NCBI GenBank assembly: GCA_025964675.1
Contig: JAOPYI010000301.1
Coordinates: 1 to 64,000, forward strand
Length of the DNA stretch: 64,000 nucleotides
Source: Sphaerisporangium sp.
Lineage (GTDB): Bacteria; Actinomycetota; Actinomycetes; Streptosporangiales; Streptosporangiaceae
Direction: 5' to 3'
Below, one piece after another: positions 18,963 to 27,799 of the stretch. Numbering within the stretch: the first letter of the stretch is position 1; every line of letters begins with the position of its first letter. The translations under genes and the position numbers were made by a program. The notes below the pieces were generated by a model, which saw nothing but the letters and a program-made list of their open reading frames with translations, was not told the origin of the DNA and made no database searches.

Positions 18963-21173
18963 GTGACCGAATCCGCGAGGCCCACGGCCACCTACCGGCT
19001 CCAGCTCACCCCGGACTTCGGGTTCGGGGAGGCGGCGGAGCTTGTCGGCTACCTCGCCGAGCTCGGGGTGAGCCACCTCTACCTCTCGCCGATCCTGCAG
19101 GCCGTCCCGACGTCCCAGCACGGTTACGACGTGACCGACCACTCCCGGATCAGGGAGGAGTTCGGCGGCGTCGCGGGCCTGCGCGAGCTGGCGGCCAAGG
19201 GGCTCCCGCTCGTCGTCGACATCGTGCCGAACCACATGACCGTGCCGGTCCCCGAGTCGGGCAACGCCCGGCTCTGGGACGTCCTGAAGTCCGGTCCACT
19301 TGCCGCCTCCGCACGGTGGTTCGACATCGACTGGTCCGGCGGCAAGGTGGCGATGCCGGTGCTGGGCGGCGACACCGACGTCGAGGACGAGCTGATCCTC
19401 GACGGTGACGTCCTGCGCTACTACGACCACGAGTTCCCGGTGCGTCCGGGCAGTGGCGGCCGGCTGGACGACCAGTTCTACCGGCTGGTGCCGTGGCGGG
19501 AGCCTCCCGGCTACCGGCGCTTCTTCGACGTGTCGTCGCTGATCGGGTTGCGCGTCGAGGACCCGGAGGTCTTCGACGCGACCCACGAGGTGATCCTCTC
19601 ACTCGTGGCCGAGGGAGTGATCACGGGTCTGCGCGTCGACCACCCGGACGGCCTGGCCGACCCGCGCGGCTACCTCGCCCGGCTCCGCGAGCGTGCCCCG
19701 GTGTGGACCGTGGCCGAGAAGATCCTCATCGACGACGAGCGCCTGCCGGGCGACTGGGCCTGCGACGGCACCACCGGATACGACGTGCTCAACATGGTGA
19801 CCCGGCTGTTCGTCGATCCGGCGGGGGCGGGGCCGCTGCTCGACACGTTCGCCGAGCACACTTCTTTCCCGCGCGACTACGACATCGTGCGCTATGAGGC
19901 GAAAAAGCAAGTTCTGGCGCAGTTCTTCGGCGGTGAGATCGACCGGCTCACCCGGGATGTGCCCGAGCTGCGCGAGGCGATGGTGGAGTTGCTCGCGGCG
20001 ATGACGGTGTACCGCGCGTACACCGTCCCCGGCGAGGAGCCGCCGGAGGAAACCGTGAGACTGCTCCGTACGGCGGCCGCCGACGCCTCGAGGCACGCCG
20101 ACCCGGCCGCGGTCGCGAGGGCGGCCGAGCTGGTCGTCTCCGGCCCGGCGGAGACCGTCATCCGGTTCCAGCAGACCTGCGGGCCCGTCATGGCCAAGGG
20201 CGTGGAGGACACCGCGCTCTACCGCTGGTACCCACTGGCCTGCCTCAACGAGGTCGGCGGTGAGCCGGGCCGCTTCGGCGTCTCGGCCGGGGAGTTCCAC
20301 GCGTTCTGCGCCGCCATGCCGCCGCACACGATGACCACGCTCTCGACACACGACACCAAGCGCTCTGAGGACGTCCGCGCGCGCCTGGCGGTCCTGTCCG
20401 AACTGCACGACCAGTGGGCCGAGGCGGTGGCCGGCTGGTCCGAGCGGGTGTCCTTCGACCCCAAGCTCGACTACTTCGCCTGGCAGAACCTCATGGCGGC
20501 CTGGCCGATCAGCGTGGAGCGTTTCAGCGACTACCTGTACAAGGCCGCCAGGGAGGCCAAGACCTCCATCTCGTGGATCAGCCCCGACGCCGCGTACGAG
20601 AAGGGCATCCGCGACTTCGCGGCCCGCGCGATCGACGTCTGCGGGTCGTCGGTGGCCGCGTTCACCGAGCGCGTCGACAGGTACGCCCGGGTCAACTCCC
20701 TCGGCCAGAAGCTGGTGCAGCTCATGATGCCGGGCATCCCCGACGTCTACCAGGGCAGCGAGACCACCGACTTCTCGCTGGTCGACCCGGACAACCGGCG
20801 CCCGGTGGACTACGCCTACCGGCGGTCGTTGCTCGCGGCTCCAGGGGGCGACAGCTGGGACGCCGCCAAGCTGCTGGTCACCACGTCGGCGCTGCGGCTG
20901 CGCGCGCGGCTCGACCCCGCGCTGCCGTACGTCCCGATCGAGACCGGCGAGGCCGGCGAGAACGCCGTCGCGTTCGCCAGGGGCGAGGAGGCCGTGGCGG
21001 TGGCCACGCGGTTCCCCGCCGGGCTGGAGCGGCGCGGCGGCTGGGGCGCCGAGACGCTGACCCTGCCCCCGGGCCGGTGGCGCGACGTGCTCACCGGCAC
21101 GCGGCACACCGGCCGCATCCCGTTCGCCCACCTGCTCGCACGTTATCCCGTGGCGCTGCTGGATAGGGAATAG
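18963..21173 (+). CDS. treY: Maltooligosyl trehalose synthase TreY
   Basis: A 736-residue GH13_26 enzyme that turns the reducing-end maltose unit of a maltodextrin into a trehalose unit by intramolecular transglucosylation. Diagnostic are the N-terminal Pro-x-Ala-Thr-Tyr-Arg-Leu-Gln-Leu, Tyr-Leu-Ser-Pro-Ile-Leu-Gln-Ala, and the Gly-Tyr-Asp-Val-Thr-Asp-His loop. Catalytic candidates are Asp near 226 (Leu-Arg-Val-Asp-His-Pro-Asp-Gly), Glu near 252 (Val-Ala-Glu-Lys-Ile) and Asp near 464 (Ser-Thr-His-Asp-Thr-Lys-Arg). Length fits the family (700-830). CGGAGGA precedes GTG 18963. It acts between GlgX and TreZ. Confidence 0.96.
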   Translation: MTESARPTATYRLQLTPDFGFGEAAELVGYLAELGVSHLYLSPILQAVPTSQHGYDVTDHSRIREEFGGVAGLRELAAKGLPLVVDIVPNHMTVPVPESGNARLWDVLKSGPLAASARWFDIDWSGGKVAMPVLGGDTDVEDELILDGDVLRYYDHEFPVRPGSGGRLDDQFYRLVPWREPPGYRRFFDVSSLIGLRVEDPEVFDATHEVILSLVAEGVITGLRVDHPDGLADPRGYLARLRERAPVWTVAEKILIDDERLPGDWACDGTTGYDVLNMVTRLFVDPAGAGPLLDTFAEHTSFPRDYDIVRYEAKKQVLAQFFGGEIDRLTRDVPELREAMVELLAAMTVYRAYTVPGEEPPEETVRLLRTAAADASRHADPAAVARAAELVVSGPAETVIRFQQTCGPVMAKGVEDTALYRWYPLACLNEVGGEPGRFGVSAGEFHAFCAAMPPHTMTTLSTHDTKRSEDVRARLAVLSELHDQWAEAVAGWSERVSFDPKLDYFAWQNLMAAWPISVERFSDYLYKAAREAKTSISWISPDAAYEKGIRDFAARAIDVCGSSVAAFTERVDRYARVNSLGQKLVQLMMPGIPDVYQGSETTDFSLVDPDNRRPVDYAYRRSLLAAPGGDSWDAAKLLVTTSALRLRARLDPALPYVPIETGEAGENAVAFARGEEAVAVATRFPAGLERRGGWGAETLTLPPGRWRDVLTGTRHTGRIPFAHLLARYPVALLDRE

Positions 21174-21247
21174 CAGACGGCAGTCGCCATATGTAGGCAA
21201 CGCGGCGTTCAGCAGGCGCCGCGGTCCGCAGCACCACGGGGAGGAAC

Positions 21248-22972
21248 ATGTTCGAGGTCTGGGCACCGGCGGCCGGTAGTGTCGAGGTTGAGATCGACAA
21301 GTCCGACCGGTACGACATGACCCGCCGCGACGACGGCTGGTGGACGGCGGAGGTGCCCGGCGCCTCGCACGACACCGATTACGCCTTCAGCGTCGACGGC
21401 GGAGAGGCGTTCCCCGACCCGAGGACGCGCCGGCAGCCCTACGGCGTCTTCGGGCCGAGCCGGGTCTACGACCACGGCCGCTTCGCCTGGAGCGACCAGG
21501 CCTGGCGCGGGCGCGACCTTCCCGGCTCGGTGATCTACGAGCTGCACGTCGGCACGTTCACCAAGGAAGGCACGTTCGACGCGGCGGCGGGCAGGCTCGA
21601 GCACCTTGCCACGCTCGGCGCGGACTTCGTGGAGCTGCTCCCGGTCCCGCCGGTCCCCGGCCGCTACAACTGGGGGTACGACGGGGTCGACCTCTACGCG
21701 GTGCACGAGGAGTACGGCGGGCCCGACGGGCTCAAGCGCTTCGTGGACGCCTGCCATGCCGCCGGCATCGGCGTGCTGCTGGACGTCGTCTACAACCACC
21801 TCGGCCCGTCCGGGAACTTCCTCGCCCAGTTCGGGCCCTACCTCCACGAGTCGGCGTCCTCGTTCTGGGGACAGGCGGTCAACCTCGACGGAAAGCACTC
21901 CGACGAGGTACGCCGCTACTTCATCGGCAACGCGGTGCAGTGGCTGCGCGACTTCCACATCGACGGGCTGCGCCTCGACGCCGTTCACGCCTTGCACGAC
22001 AAGCGGGCCCTGCACTTCCTGGAGGAGCTCGCCGAGGAGGTCGACGCGCTGTCCGCCACGCTGCGGCGGCCGCTGACGCTGATCGCCGAGGCCGACATGA
22101 ACGACCCGCGCCTGATCACGCCGCGCGACGCCGGCGGCTACGGCCTGGCCGCGGCCTGGGACGACGACGTCCACCACGCCCTGCACTCCGCCCTGACCGG
22201 CGAGCGGCACGGCTACTACTGCGACTTCGGGCCGATGGAGGTGCTGGCCAAGGTGCTCACCTCGGCCTACCTCCATGACGGCACGTACTCCACGTTCCGT
22301 GGGCGCACCCACGGCCGCCCGGTCGACCGGCGCCGGATCCCCGGATACCGCTTCGTGTGCTCCCTGCAGAACCACGACCAGATCGGCAACAGGGCGATGG
22401 GCGACCGGCTGCCGCCCGAGGCGCTCAAGCTCGGTTCCGGCCTGTTGCTGACCTCGCCTTTCACCCCGATGCTGTTCATGGGGGAGGAGTGGGGGGCGAG
22501 CTCGCCGTTCCTGTTCTTCACCGACCACGTCGAGCCCCACCTCGCCCAGGGCGAGAGCGAGCGCAGGGAGCGGGAGTTCGTCGGCTTCGGCTACGACGAC
22601 TGGGGAGCCACGGCCCCCGACCCGCAGGACGAGGCGACGTTCCATCGCTCGAAGCTCGACTGGAGCGAGCTGTCGTCGCCGGGTCACGAGGAACTGCTCG
22701 GCTGGTACCGCGATCTGATCGCGCTGCGCAAGGCCAATCCCGACCTCGCCGACCCCCGGCTCGACCGCGTCTCTGTGGAGACCAGCGAGGAAGGCCGCTG
22801 GATCGTCGTGCACCGCGGCGCGCTGCGTGTCGCCGCCAACCTGGGTGACTTCTCGGTGGCCGTCCCGCTGGCACCCGGCACGGTGCTGCTCGCGTCCGAT
22901 CCGAAGGTGTCGATGACCGGCGCGGACATCACCCTGCCGGCACACTCGCTGGCCGTGGTGCGGCCCGACTAG
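21248..22972 (+). CDS. treZ: Maltooligosyl trehalose trehalohydrolase TreZ
   Basis: A 574-residue GH13_10 enzyme that cleaves trehalose from the end of maltooligosyl trehalose. It starts with a CBM48-like domain (Phe-Glu-Val-Trp-Ala-Pro-Ala-Ala), followed by the barrel with Tyr-Glu-Leu-His-Val-Gly-Thr-Phe-Thr. Catalytic residues: Asp near 244 (Leu-Arg-Leu-Asp-Ala-Val-His), Glu near 281 (Ala-Glu-Ala-Asp) and Asp near 377 (Gln-Asn-His-Asp-Gln-Ile-Gly-Asn). GGGGAGGAAC precedes the ATG. With TreY it completes the glycogen-to-trehalose route, releasing a shortened dextrin. It is likely cotranscribed with glgX and treY. Confidence 0.96.
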   Translation: MFEVWAPAAGSVEVEIDKSDRYDMTRRDDGWWTAEVPGASHDTDYAFSVDGGEAFPDPRTRRQPYGVFGPSRVYDHGRFAWSDQAWRGRDLPGSVIYELHVGTFTKEGTFDAAAGRLEHLATLGADFVELLPVPPVPGRYNWGYDGVDLYAVHEEYGGPDGLKRFVDACHAAGIGVLLDVVYNHLGPSGNFLAQFGPYLHESASSFWGQAVNLDGKHSDEVRRYFIGNAVQWLRDFHIDGLRLDAVHALHDKRALHFLEELAEEVDALSATLRRPLTLIAEADMNDPRLITPRDAGGYGLAAAWDDDVHHALHSALTGERHGYYCDFGPMEVLAKVLTSAYLHDGTYSTFRGRTHGRPVDRRRIPGYRFVCSLQNHDQIGNRAMGDRLPPEALKLGSGLLLTSPFTPMLFMGEEWGASSPFLFFTDHVEPHLAQGESERREREFVGFGYDDWGATAPDPQDEATFHRSKLDWSELSSPGHEELLGWYRDLIALRKANPDLADPRLDRVSVETSEEGRWIVVHRGALRVAANLGDFSVAVPLAPGTVLLASDPKVSMTGADITLPAHSLAVVRPD

Positions 22973-23034
22973 ACCGTACGTCCCGCGCTCGGCCAGCCGG
23001 TGCGGCGCGCGGCCCCCTCGTGGACAATGGGCAG

Positions 23035-23325
23035 ATGATCATAGCTTTCTCCGTCACCCCGCTCGGCGTGGGTGAAGGCGTCTCAGAACCTGTGGCCAGG
23101 GCCGTACGGGTGGTCCGCGAGAGCGGCCTGCCGAACAGCACCGACGCCATGTTCACTACGATCGAGGGCGAGTGGGACGAGGTGATGGACGTCGTGAAGC
23201 GCGCGGTCGAGGCCGTCGCCGAGGTCGCCCCCCGCGTCAGCCTGGTGCTCAAGGCCGACGTACGACAGGGCGTGGACGACGCCATGACCTCCAAGGTCGA
23301 ATCCCTCGAACGCCACCTGGAGTAA
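23035..23325 (+). CDS. MTH1187/DUF77-family thiamine-binding protein
   Basis: A 96-residue alpha/beta protein of the small MTH1187 family (DUF77, UPF0045). The opening [11 protein letters not shown], the Val-x-Glu-Ser-Gly-Leu-Pro segment, the Thr-x-x-Glu-Gly-Glu-Trp-Asp-Glu-Val loop and a final Lys-Ala-Asp-Val-Arg strand are typical. Some members bind thiamine or its precursor; the physiological role is unsettled. ATG 23035 matches the family start; GTG 23020 would add five residues. There is no clear ribosome site for either. It lies 62 bases after treZ and could be read through from it. Confidence 0.85.
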   Translation: MIIAFSVTPLGVGEGVSEPVARAVRVVRESGLPNSTDAMFTTIEGEWDEVMDVVKRAVEAVAEVAPRVSLVLKADVRQGVDDAMTSKVESLERHLE

Positions 23326-23353
23326 CCCGCTGCCGAGCAGGAAGAGGGACCGG

Positions 23354-24172
23354 TCAGGCGCTTTTGGGCGCGGCGGAGAAGGCGGCCGGCCCGGGCTTGC
23401 GGGCGACCCCGCCCGCTCCCAGCGGCGCCATGCGCTTGACCAGGTAGGACGGGAGGAAGAGGTTCATGTCGAGCTGCTCGAAGTCTCCGAAGAGCTGTGT
23501 GATCTCTTCGCGGCTTCGCGGCACCAGGGGCACGCTGGCCGTGGAGTAGATATGCCGGAGCCGTTCGGTGTCGTGGCTGCGGTCCTCGGTCATGGTGAGG
23601 TGCGTGATGACCAGATGGCTCCCCGGCGCCACCATGTCGCGCAGCCTGGCCACGTGCTCGTACGGCTCGTCGACGAAGTGCAGCAGCGCCATCATGAGCA
23701 GCCCGACCGGCTGGTCCCAGTCGATCAGGCGGGTCTGGGAGACCTTGGCATGGATGTCCTCAGGCTTGCGGACGTCACCGTCGATCATGGCGACCGTGGC
23801 GGTGCTGGCCAGCAGCGCGCGGCCGTGCACGCACACGACCGGGTCGTTGTCGACGTAGACCGTGCGGGCGTCGGGAGCGACGGCGTGCGCGACCTGGTGG
23901 ACGTTCTTCTGCGTGGGCAGGCCCGCGCCGATGTCGACGAACTGCCGGATGCCGACCTCGGCGGCCAGGTAGCGCACGGCGTTGCCGAGGAACTCCCGGT
24001 TGCGGCGCGCACCCTCGCGCGACTCGGGGAAGACCCTGACGATCTGCTCGGCCGCATCGCGGTCGGCGGCGAAGTTGTCCTTGCCTCCGAGCATGTAGTC
24101 GTAGATGCGGGCGGGGTTCGGCGTGTGGATGTCGACGCCGCCCGGAGCTTCACCTCTCACCGAACCGCTCAC
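23354..24172 (-). CDS. SAM-dependent methyltransferase, DUF574 (PF04672) family
   Basis: A 272-residue class I-like methyltransferase of the DUF574 group, abundant in actinomycetes. Seen are Pro-Ala-Arg-x-Tyr-Asp-Tyr-Met-Leu-Gly-Gly-Lys-Asp-Asn-Phe-Ala-Ala-Asp-Arg near the start (family hallmark), the SAM-site motif Val-Asp-Ile-Gly-Ala-Gly-Leu-Pro-Thr, then Val-Tyr-Val-Asp-Asn-Asp-Pro-Val and Ala-Leu-Leu-His-Phe-Val. GTG 24172 is chosen because GAGGAGGA lies just before it and the family begins there, rather than the longer open frame reaching 24334. Substrates of this family are mostly unknown. It converges with the thiamine-binding gene over 28 bases. Confidence 0.92.
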   Translation of the reverse strand: MSGSVRGEAPGGVDIHTPNPARIYDYMLGGKDNFAADRDAAEQIVRVFPESREGARRNREFLGNAVRYLAAEVGIRQFVDIGAGLPTQKNVHQVAHAVAPDARTVYVDNDPVVCVHGRALLASTATVAMIDGDVRKPEDIHAKVSQTRLIDWDQPVGLLMMALLHFVDEPYEHVARLRDMVAPGSHLVITHLTMTEDRSHDTERLRHIYSTASVPLVPRSREEITQLFGDFEQLDMNLFLPSYLVKRMAPLGAGGVARKPGPAAFSAAPKSA

Positions 24173-24419
24173 CGAGTCCTCCTCGCGTCGTGCCGACGCC
24201 GTGGGGCCGACGATCCCGATCGTACCGGAAAGGAACCTTTCAACTGGGTTCAATGCCTGATCGGCTGACTCGTGGAATATCGGGTGCCCGGGAAGGCGCG
24301 ACCCGGGTCTGAGTACCATCGGCCGTGGCACCACTCAGGAGGTTGGATATCCGTATTAGCCGGATGTCGTCGGGGTAGTGCCCATCTGGACCGGAACAGG
24401 TGTGGGACGAGGAGTTCTC

Positions 24420-26075
24420 ATGGTGCACGAGCGCGCTGGGAAGCCGGCGCAGGCGTCCGATCTGGTAGACGTGCCCCGTCTCGTGACGGCGTACTACGCC
24501 CTGCACCCCGACCCCGGCCGTCCCGAGCAGCGGGTCTCCTTCGGCACCTCCGGCCATCGGGGGTCTTCCTTCTCGACCGCCTTCAACGAGGACCACATCC
24601 TCGCCACCAGCCAGGCCATCTGTGAGTACCGGGCACGGCAGGGCGTCGACGGGCCGCTCTTCCTGGGGATCGACACCCACGCGCTGTCGGAGCCGGCGCG
24701 TGTCACCGCGCTGGAGGTCTTCGCGGCCAACGGGGTCTCCGTGCTCATCGACAGCCGTGACGGTTACACCCCGACGCCCGCGGTGTCGCACGCGATCCTG
24801 ACCCACAACCGGGGACGCGCCACCGGCCTGGCGGACGGGGTGGTGGTGACCCCGTCGCACAACCCGCCAGGCGACGGCGGGTACAAGTACAACCCGCCGA
24901 ACGGCGGCCCGGCCGACACCGAAGCCACGTCCTGGATCCAGGACCGTGCGAACGCGCTGATCGCCGCGGGGCTGAAGGAGGTACGGCGGATCCCGTACGA
25001 GCGCGCGGTGACGGCCGAGACCACCGGGCGGTACGACTTCCTGGGCGCGTACGTGGACGACCTGCCGTCGGTGATCGACGTGGACGCGATCCGCGGCGCC
25101 TCGGTGCGCATCGGGGCCGACCCCCTGGGCGGCGCGAGCGTGGAGTACTGGGGGGCCATCGCCGAGCGGCACCGGCTGGACCTGACCGTCGTGAACCCCG
25201 AGGTGGACCCCACCTGGCGGTTCATGACGCTCGACTGGGACGGCAAGATCCGCATGGACTGCTCCTCGCCCTACGCCATGGCGTCCCTGATAGCCAACCG
25301 GTCGGCCTACCAGGTGTCCACCGGCAACGACGCGGACGCCGACCGGCACGGGATCGTCACCCCGGACGGCGGGCTGCTGAACCCCAACCACTACCTGGCC
25401 GTCGCGATCTCCTACCTGTGGGGCCACCGGCCGGGCTGGCCGGACGGCGCACGGGTGGGCAAGACCATGGTCAGCAGCAGCATGATCGACAGAGTCGTCG
25501 CCGACCTCGGCCGCGAGCTGTTCGAGGTGCCCGTCGGGTTCAAGTGGTTCGTCGGCGGCCTGCTCGGCGGGTCGCTCGGGTTCGGCGGCGAGGAGAGCGC
25601 GGGGGCGTCGTTCCTCCGGCACGACGGCTCGATCTGGACCACCGACAAGGACGGCATCATCCTCGCCCTGCTCGCATCGGAGATCGTCGCGGTGACCGGA
25701 AGGTCCCCCAGCGAGCACTATGCGGACCTTGTGAAGAGGTTCGGCGCCCCGGCCTACGCCCGCGTCGACGCCCCCGCCACCCGGGAGGAGAAGGCGGTGC
25801 TCGCCCGGCTGTCCGCCGGCGACGTCACGGCCGGCACGCTCGCGGGAGAGCCGGTGACCGCGGTGCAGACCTCGGCCCCGGGCAACGGCGCCCCGCTCGG
25901 CGGGATCAAGGTCTCCACGGAGAACGCCTGGTTCGCCGCCCGCCCCTCCGGCACAGAGGACGTGTACAAGATCTACGCCGAGTCCTTCGAGGGCCAGGAC
26001 CATCTCGGCCGGGTGCAGGAGGAGGCCCGCGCCTTGGTCGGCGCGGCGCTGAAGCGAGCCGGCGGCCCCGCCTAG
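24420..26075 (+). CDS. pgm: Phosphoglucomutase, alpha-D-glucose-specific
   Basis: A 551-residue alpha-D-phosphohexomutase that interconverts glucose-1-phosphate and glucose-6-phosphate, joining glycogen metabolism to glycolysis. Motifs: Phe-Gly-Thr-Ser-Gly-His-Arg-Gly near 41-48, the phosphoserine loop Thr-Pro-Ser-His-Asn-Pro-Pro with Ser near 146, the metal-binding Asp-Ala-Asp-Ala-Asp-Arg-like Asn-Asp-Ala-Asp-Ala-Asp-Arg-His, the sugar loop Gly-Gly-Glu-Glu-Ser-Ala-Gly, and the phosphate-binding Arg-Pro-Ser-Gly-Thr-Glu near the end. ATG 24420 has GAGGAG 6 bases upstream; the longer frame from 24378 does not. It suits the glgX-treY-treZ neighbourhood. Confidence 0.96.
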   Translation: MVHERAGKPAQASDLVDVPRLVTAYYALHPDPGRPEQRVSFGTSGHRGSSFSTAFNEDHILATSQAICEYRARQGVDGPLFLGIDTHALSEPARVTALEVFAANGVSVLIDSRDGYTPTPAVSHAILTHNRGRATGLADGVVVTPSHNPPGDGGYKYNPPNGGPADTEATSWIQDRANALIAAGLKEVRRIPYERAVTAETTGRYDFLGAYVDDLPSVIDVDAIRGASVRIGADPLGGASVEYWGAIAERHRLDLTVVNPEVDPTWRFMTLDWDGKIRMDCSSPYAMASLIANRSAYQVSTGNDADADRHGIVTPDGGLLNPNHYLAVAISYLWGHRPGWPDGARVGKTMVSSSMIDRVVADLGRELFEVPVGFKWFVGGLLGGSLGFGGEESAGASFLRHDGSIWTTDKDGIILALLASEIVAVTGRSPSEHYADLVKRFGAPAYARVDAPATREEKAVLARLSAGDVTAGTLAGEPVTAVQTSAPGNGAPLGGIKVSTENAWFAARPSGTEDVYKIYAESFEGQDHLGRVQEEARALVGAALKRAGGPA

Positions 26076-26081
26076 GCCGCA

Positions 26082-26107
26082 CGCCCGCTCACCTCGGTGA
26101 GCGGGCG
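26082..26107. terminator. Bidirectional hairpin terminator between pgm and ung
   Basis: CGCCCGCTCACC (26082-26093) pairs exactly with GGTGAGCGGGCG (26096-26107); allowing a 4-base CTCG loop leaves an 11-bp stem. It lies between convergent genes ending at 26075 and 26121. Confidence 0.8.
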
Positions 26108-26120
26108 CCGCGAGGCGAGG

Positions 26121-26798
26121 TCAGGAGAGCTTCCACTCGACAGGGCCGGCGCCCTGCTTCTCGAGGAGCTCGTTCGCACGGCTGAAGGGACGGCTGCCGA
26201 AAAAGCCGTTGCGGGCCGACAGCGGGCTCGGGTGCGCGGACTCTATGCACGGCACCTTGCCCAGCATGGGCTTGAGCGACCGGGCGTCGCGGCCCCACAG
26301 GATGGCGACGAGCGGGCCGCCGCGGGCGACGAGCGCGTGGATGGCCTGCTCGGTCACCTGCTCCCACCCCTTGCCCCGGTGGGAGGCGGGCTTGCCCGGG
26401 GCGACGGTGAGCACCCTGTTGAGCAGCAGCACGCCCTGCTCGGTCCACGGGGTGAGGTCGCCGTTGGACGGCAGGGGGTGGCCGAGGTCGGCGGTGTACT
26501 CCTTGAAGATGTTGACCAGGCTGCCCGGCAGCGGGCGCACGTCCGGGGCGACGGAGAAGCTCAGGCCGACGGGATGGCCGGGGGTGGGATAGGGATCCTG
26601 CCCGACGATCAGCACGCGAACCCGGTCGAGGGGCTGCTGGAAGGCCCTGAGCACGTTGGCCCCGGCGGGGAGGTACTGCCTGCCGTCGGCGATCTCCTGC
26701 CTGAGGAAATCGCCCAGCGCGGAGATGCGCTCGGCGACGGGCTCCAGGGCGGTTGCCCACCCGGACTCGACGACTTCGTTCAATGGACGACCGGTCAT
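26121..26798 (-). CDS. ung: Uracil-DNA glycosylase, family 1
   Basis: A 225-residue DNA repair enzyme that removes uracil from DNA. The water-activating motif Gly-Gln-Asp-Pro-Tyr-Pro lies at 66-71 with catalytic Asp 68, followed by Gly-Leu-Ser-Phe-Ser. The DNA-intercalating motif His-Pro-Ser-Pro-Leu-Ser starts at His 189. Length is typical of family 1. It starts with ATG at 26798 and converges with pgm across a hairpin. There is no functional link to the sugar genes. Confidence 0.97.
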   Translation of the reverse strand: MTGRPLNEVVESGWATALEPVAERISALGDFLRQEIADGRQYLPAGANVLRAFQQPLDRVRVLIVGQDPYPTPGHPVGLSFSVAPDVRPLPGSLVNIFKEYTADLGHPLPSNGDLTPWTEQGVLLLNRVLTVAPGKPASHRGKGWEQVTEQAIHALVARGGPLVAILWGRDARSLKPMLGKVPCIESAHPSPLSARNGFFGSRPFSRANELLEKQGAGPVEWKLS

Positions 26799-26847
26799 GA
26801 CCGGATCTTAGCCGCGCCACCGGGTAGGTGGACGCGAACCGGTCAAG

Positions 26848-26888
26848 CCTCGGGTGCCCGCCTGCCCCCGCGAGACAGGCACCCGAGG
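26848..26888. terminator. 11-bp hairpin ending the sugar ABC operon
   Basis: CCTCGGGTGCC (26848-26858) pairs exactly with GGCACCCGAGG (26878-26888) around a 19-base loop. On the minus strand it starts just 8 bases beyond the stop codon of the last permease. Confidence 0.75.
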
Positions 26889-26896
26889 AGCGTGGG

Positions 26897-27799
26897 CTAC
26901 TTCACCGAGCCCGCCATCAGGCCCTGAACGAAGTAGCGCTGGAAGGAGAAGAAAAGCACCAGGGGGATGATCAGCGAGAGGAAGGCTCCCGGCGCGAGGA
27001 TGTCCACGTTTGTGCCGAACTGGCGCATCTGTGATTGCAGTGCCTTGGTCATCGGCTGGGCGTTGGTGTCGGCGAAGACCAGCGCGATGAGCAGGTCGTT
27101 CCACACCCACAGGAACTGGAAGATACCGAGCGAGGCGACCGCCGGTTTGGCCAGCGGGAACACCACCGTCGCGAAGATCTTCCACTCCGCGGCCCCGTCC
27201 ATGCGCGCGGCTTCCAGCAGCTCCTTGGGGATGCCGACGAAGAAGTTGCGCAGCAGGAAGATGGCGAAGGGCAGGCCGAAGGCCACGTGGAACAGCACCA
27301 CACCCGGTATTGAGCCAAAAATCCCGAGAAATCCGTACATCTTGGCGATGGGGATCAGAGCGATCTGGATCGGCACCACCAGCAGCGCGATGACCACCAG
27401 GAACAGCGCGTCACGCCCCGGGAACTCCATCCAGGCGAACGCGTACCCCGCCATGGCCGCGATGCCGATGACCAGGATGGTCGCCGGCACCGTGATCGCC
27501 ACGGTGTTCCAGAAGGACGAGGTGAACCCGCTCGCCAACAGGTTGCTGTAGTTGTCGAAGGTCATCTGCGCGGGCTTGGTGAAGAACGTCCACCACCCGC
27601 TGGAGTTGTTGTCGGTGTCGCCGCGCAGCGACACCACGAGCAGGCCGAGGGTCGGGAGCAGCCAGAACAGGGCCAGCACGATCAGGACGACCTGGACCAG
27701 CCCGCCGCCGGCCTTGTCCAGCACCCGCGACAGGACCCCGCGCCGCGGCGCGCCCGCACTGCCCGCCGTACCCGGCTGGGACGCGGTGAGAGTCGTCAT
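26897..27799 (-). CDS. Sugar ABC transporter permease, MalG/AraQ type
   Basis: A 300-residue inner-membrane subunit of a CUT1-type sugar importer, with about six helices. The cytoplasmic EAA loop that contacts the ATPase is visible as Glu-Leu-Leu-Glu-Ala-Ala-Arg-Met-Asp-Gly-Ala-Ala-Glu-Trp, and the C-terminus Gln-Arg-Tyr-Phe-Val-Gln-Gly-Leu-x-x-Gly-Ser-Val-Lys is characteristic of MalG-like permeases. The ATG at 27799 overlaps the stop of the other permease in ATGA, so the two are translationally coupled. No ATPase gene follows; the usual solution in actinomycetes is a shared MsiK-type ATPase encoded elsewhere. It is the last gene of a four-gene operon. Confidence 0.95.
   Translation of the reverse strand: MTTLTASQPGTAGSAGAPRRGVLSRVLDKAGGGLVQVVLIVLALFWLLPTLGLLVVSLRGDTDNNSSGWWTFFTKPAQMTFDNYSNLLASGFTSSFWNTVAITVPATILVIGIAAMAGYAFAWMEFPGRDALFLVVIALLVVPIQIALIPIAKMYGFLGIFGSIPGVVLFHVAFGLPFAIFLLRNFFVGIPKELLEAARMDGAAEWKIFATVVFPLAKPAVASLGIFQFLWVWNDLLIALVFADTNAQPMTKALQSQMRQFGTNVDILAPGAFLSLIIPLVLFFSFQRYFVQGLMAGSVK

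Noticed and set aside
24172-24334. Longer N-terminus for the DUF574 methyltransferase
   Set aside because: The extra 54 residues lie before the family start and the good GAGGAGGA site at the inner GTG.
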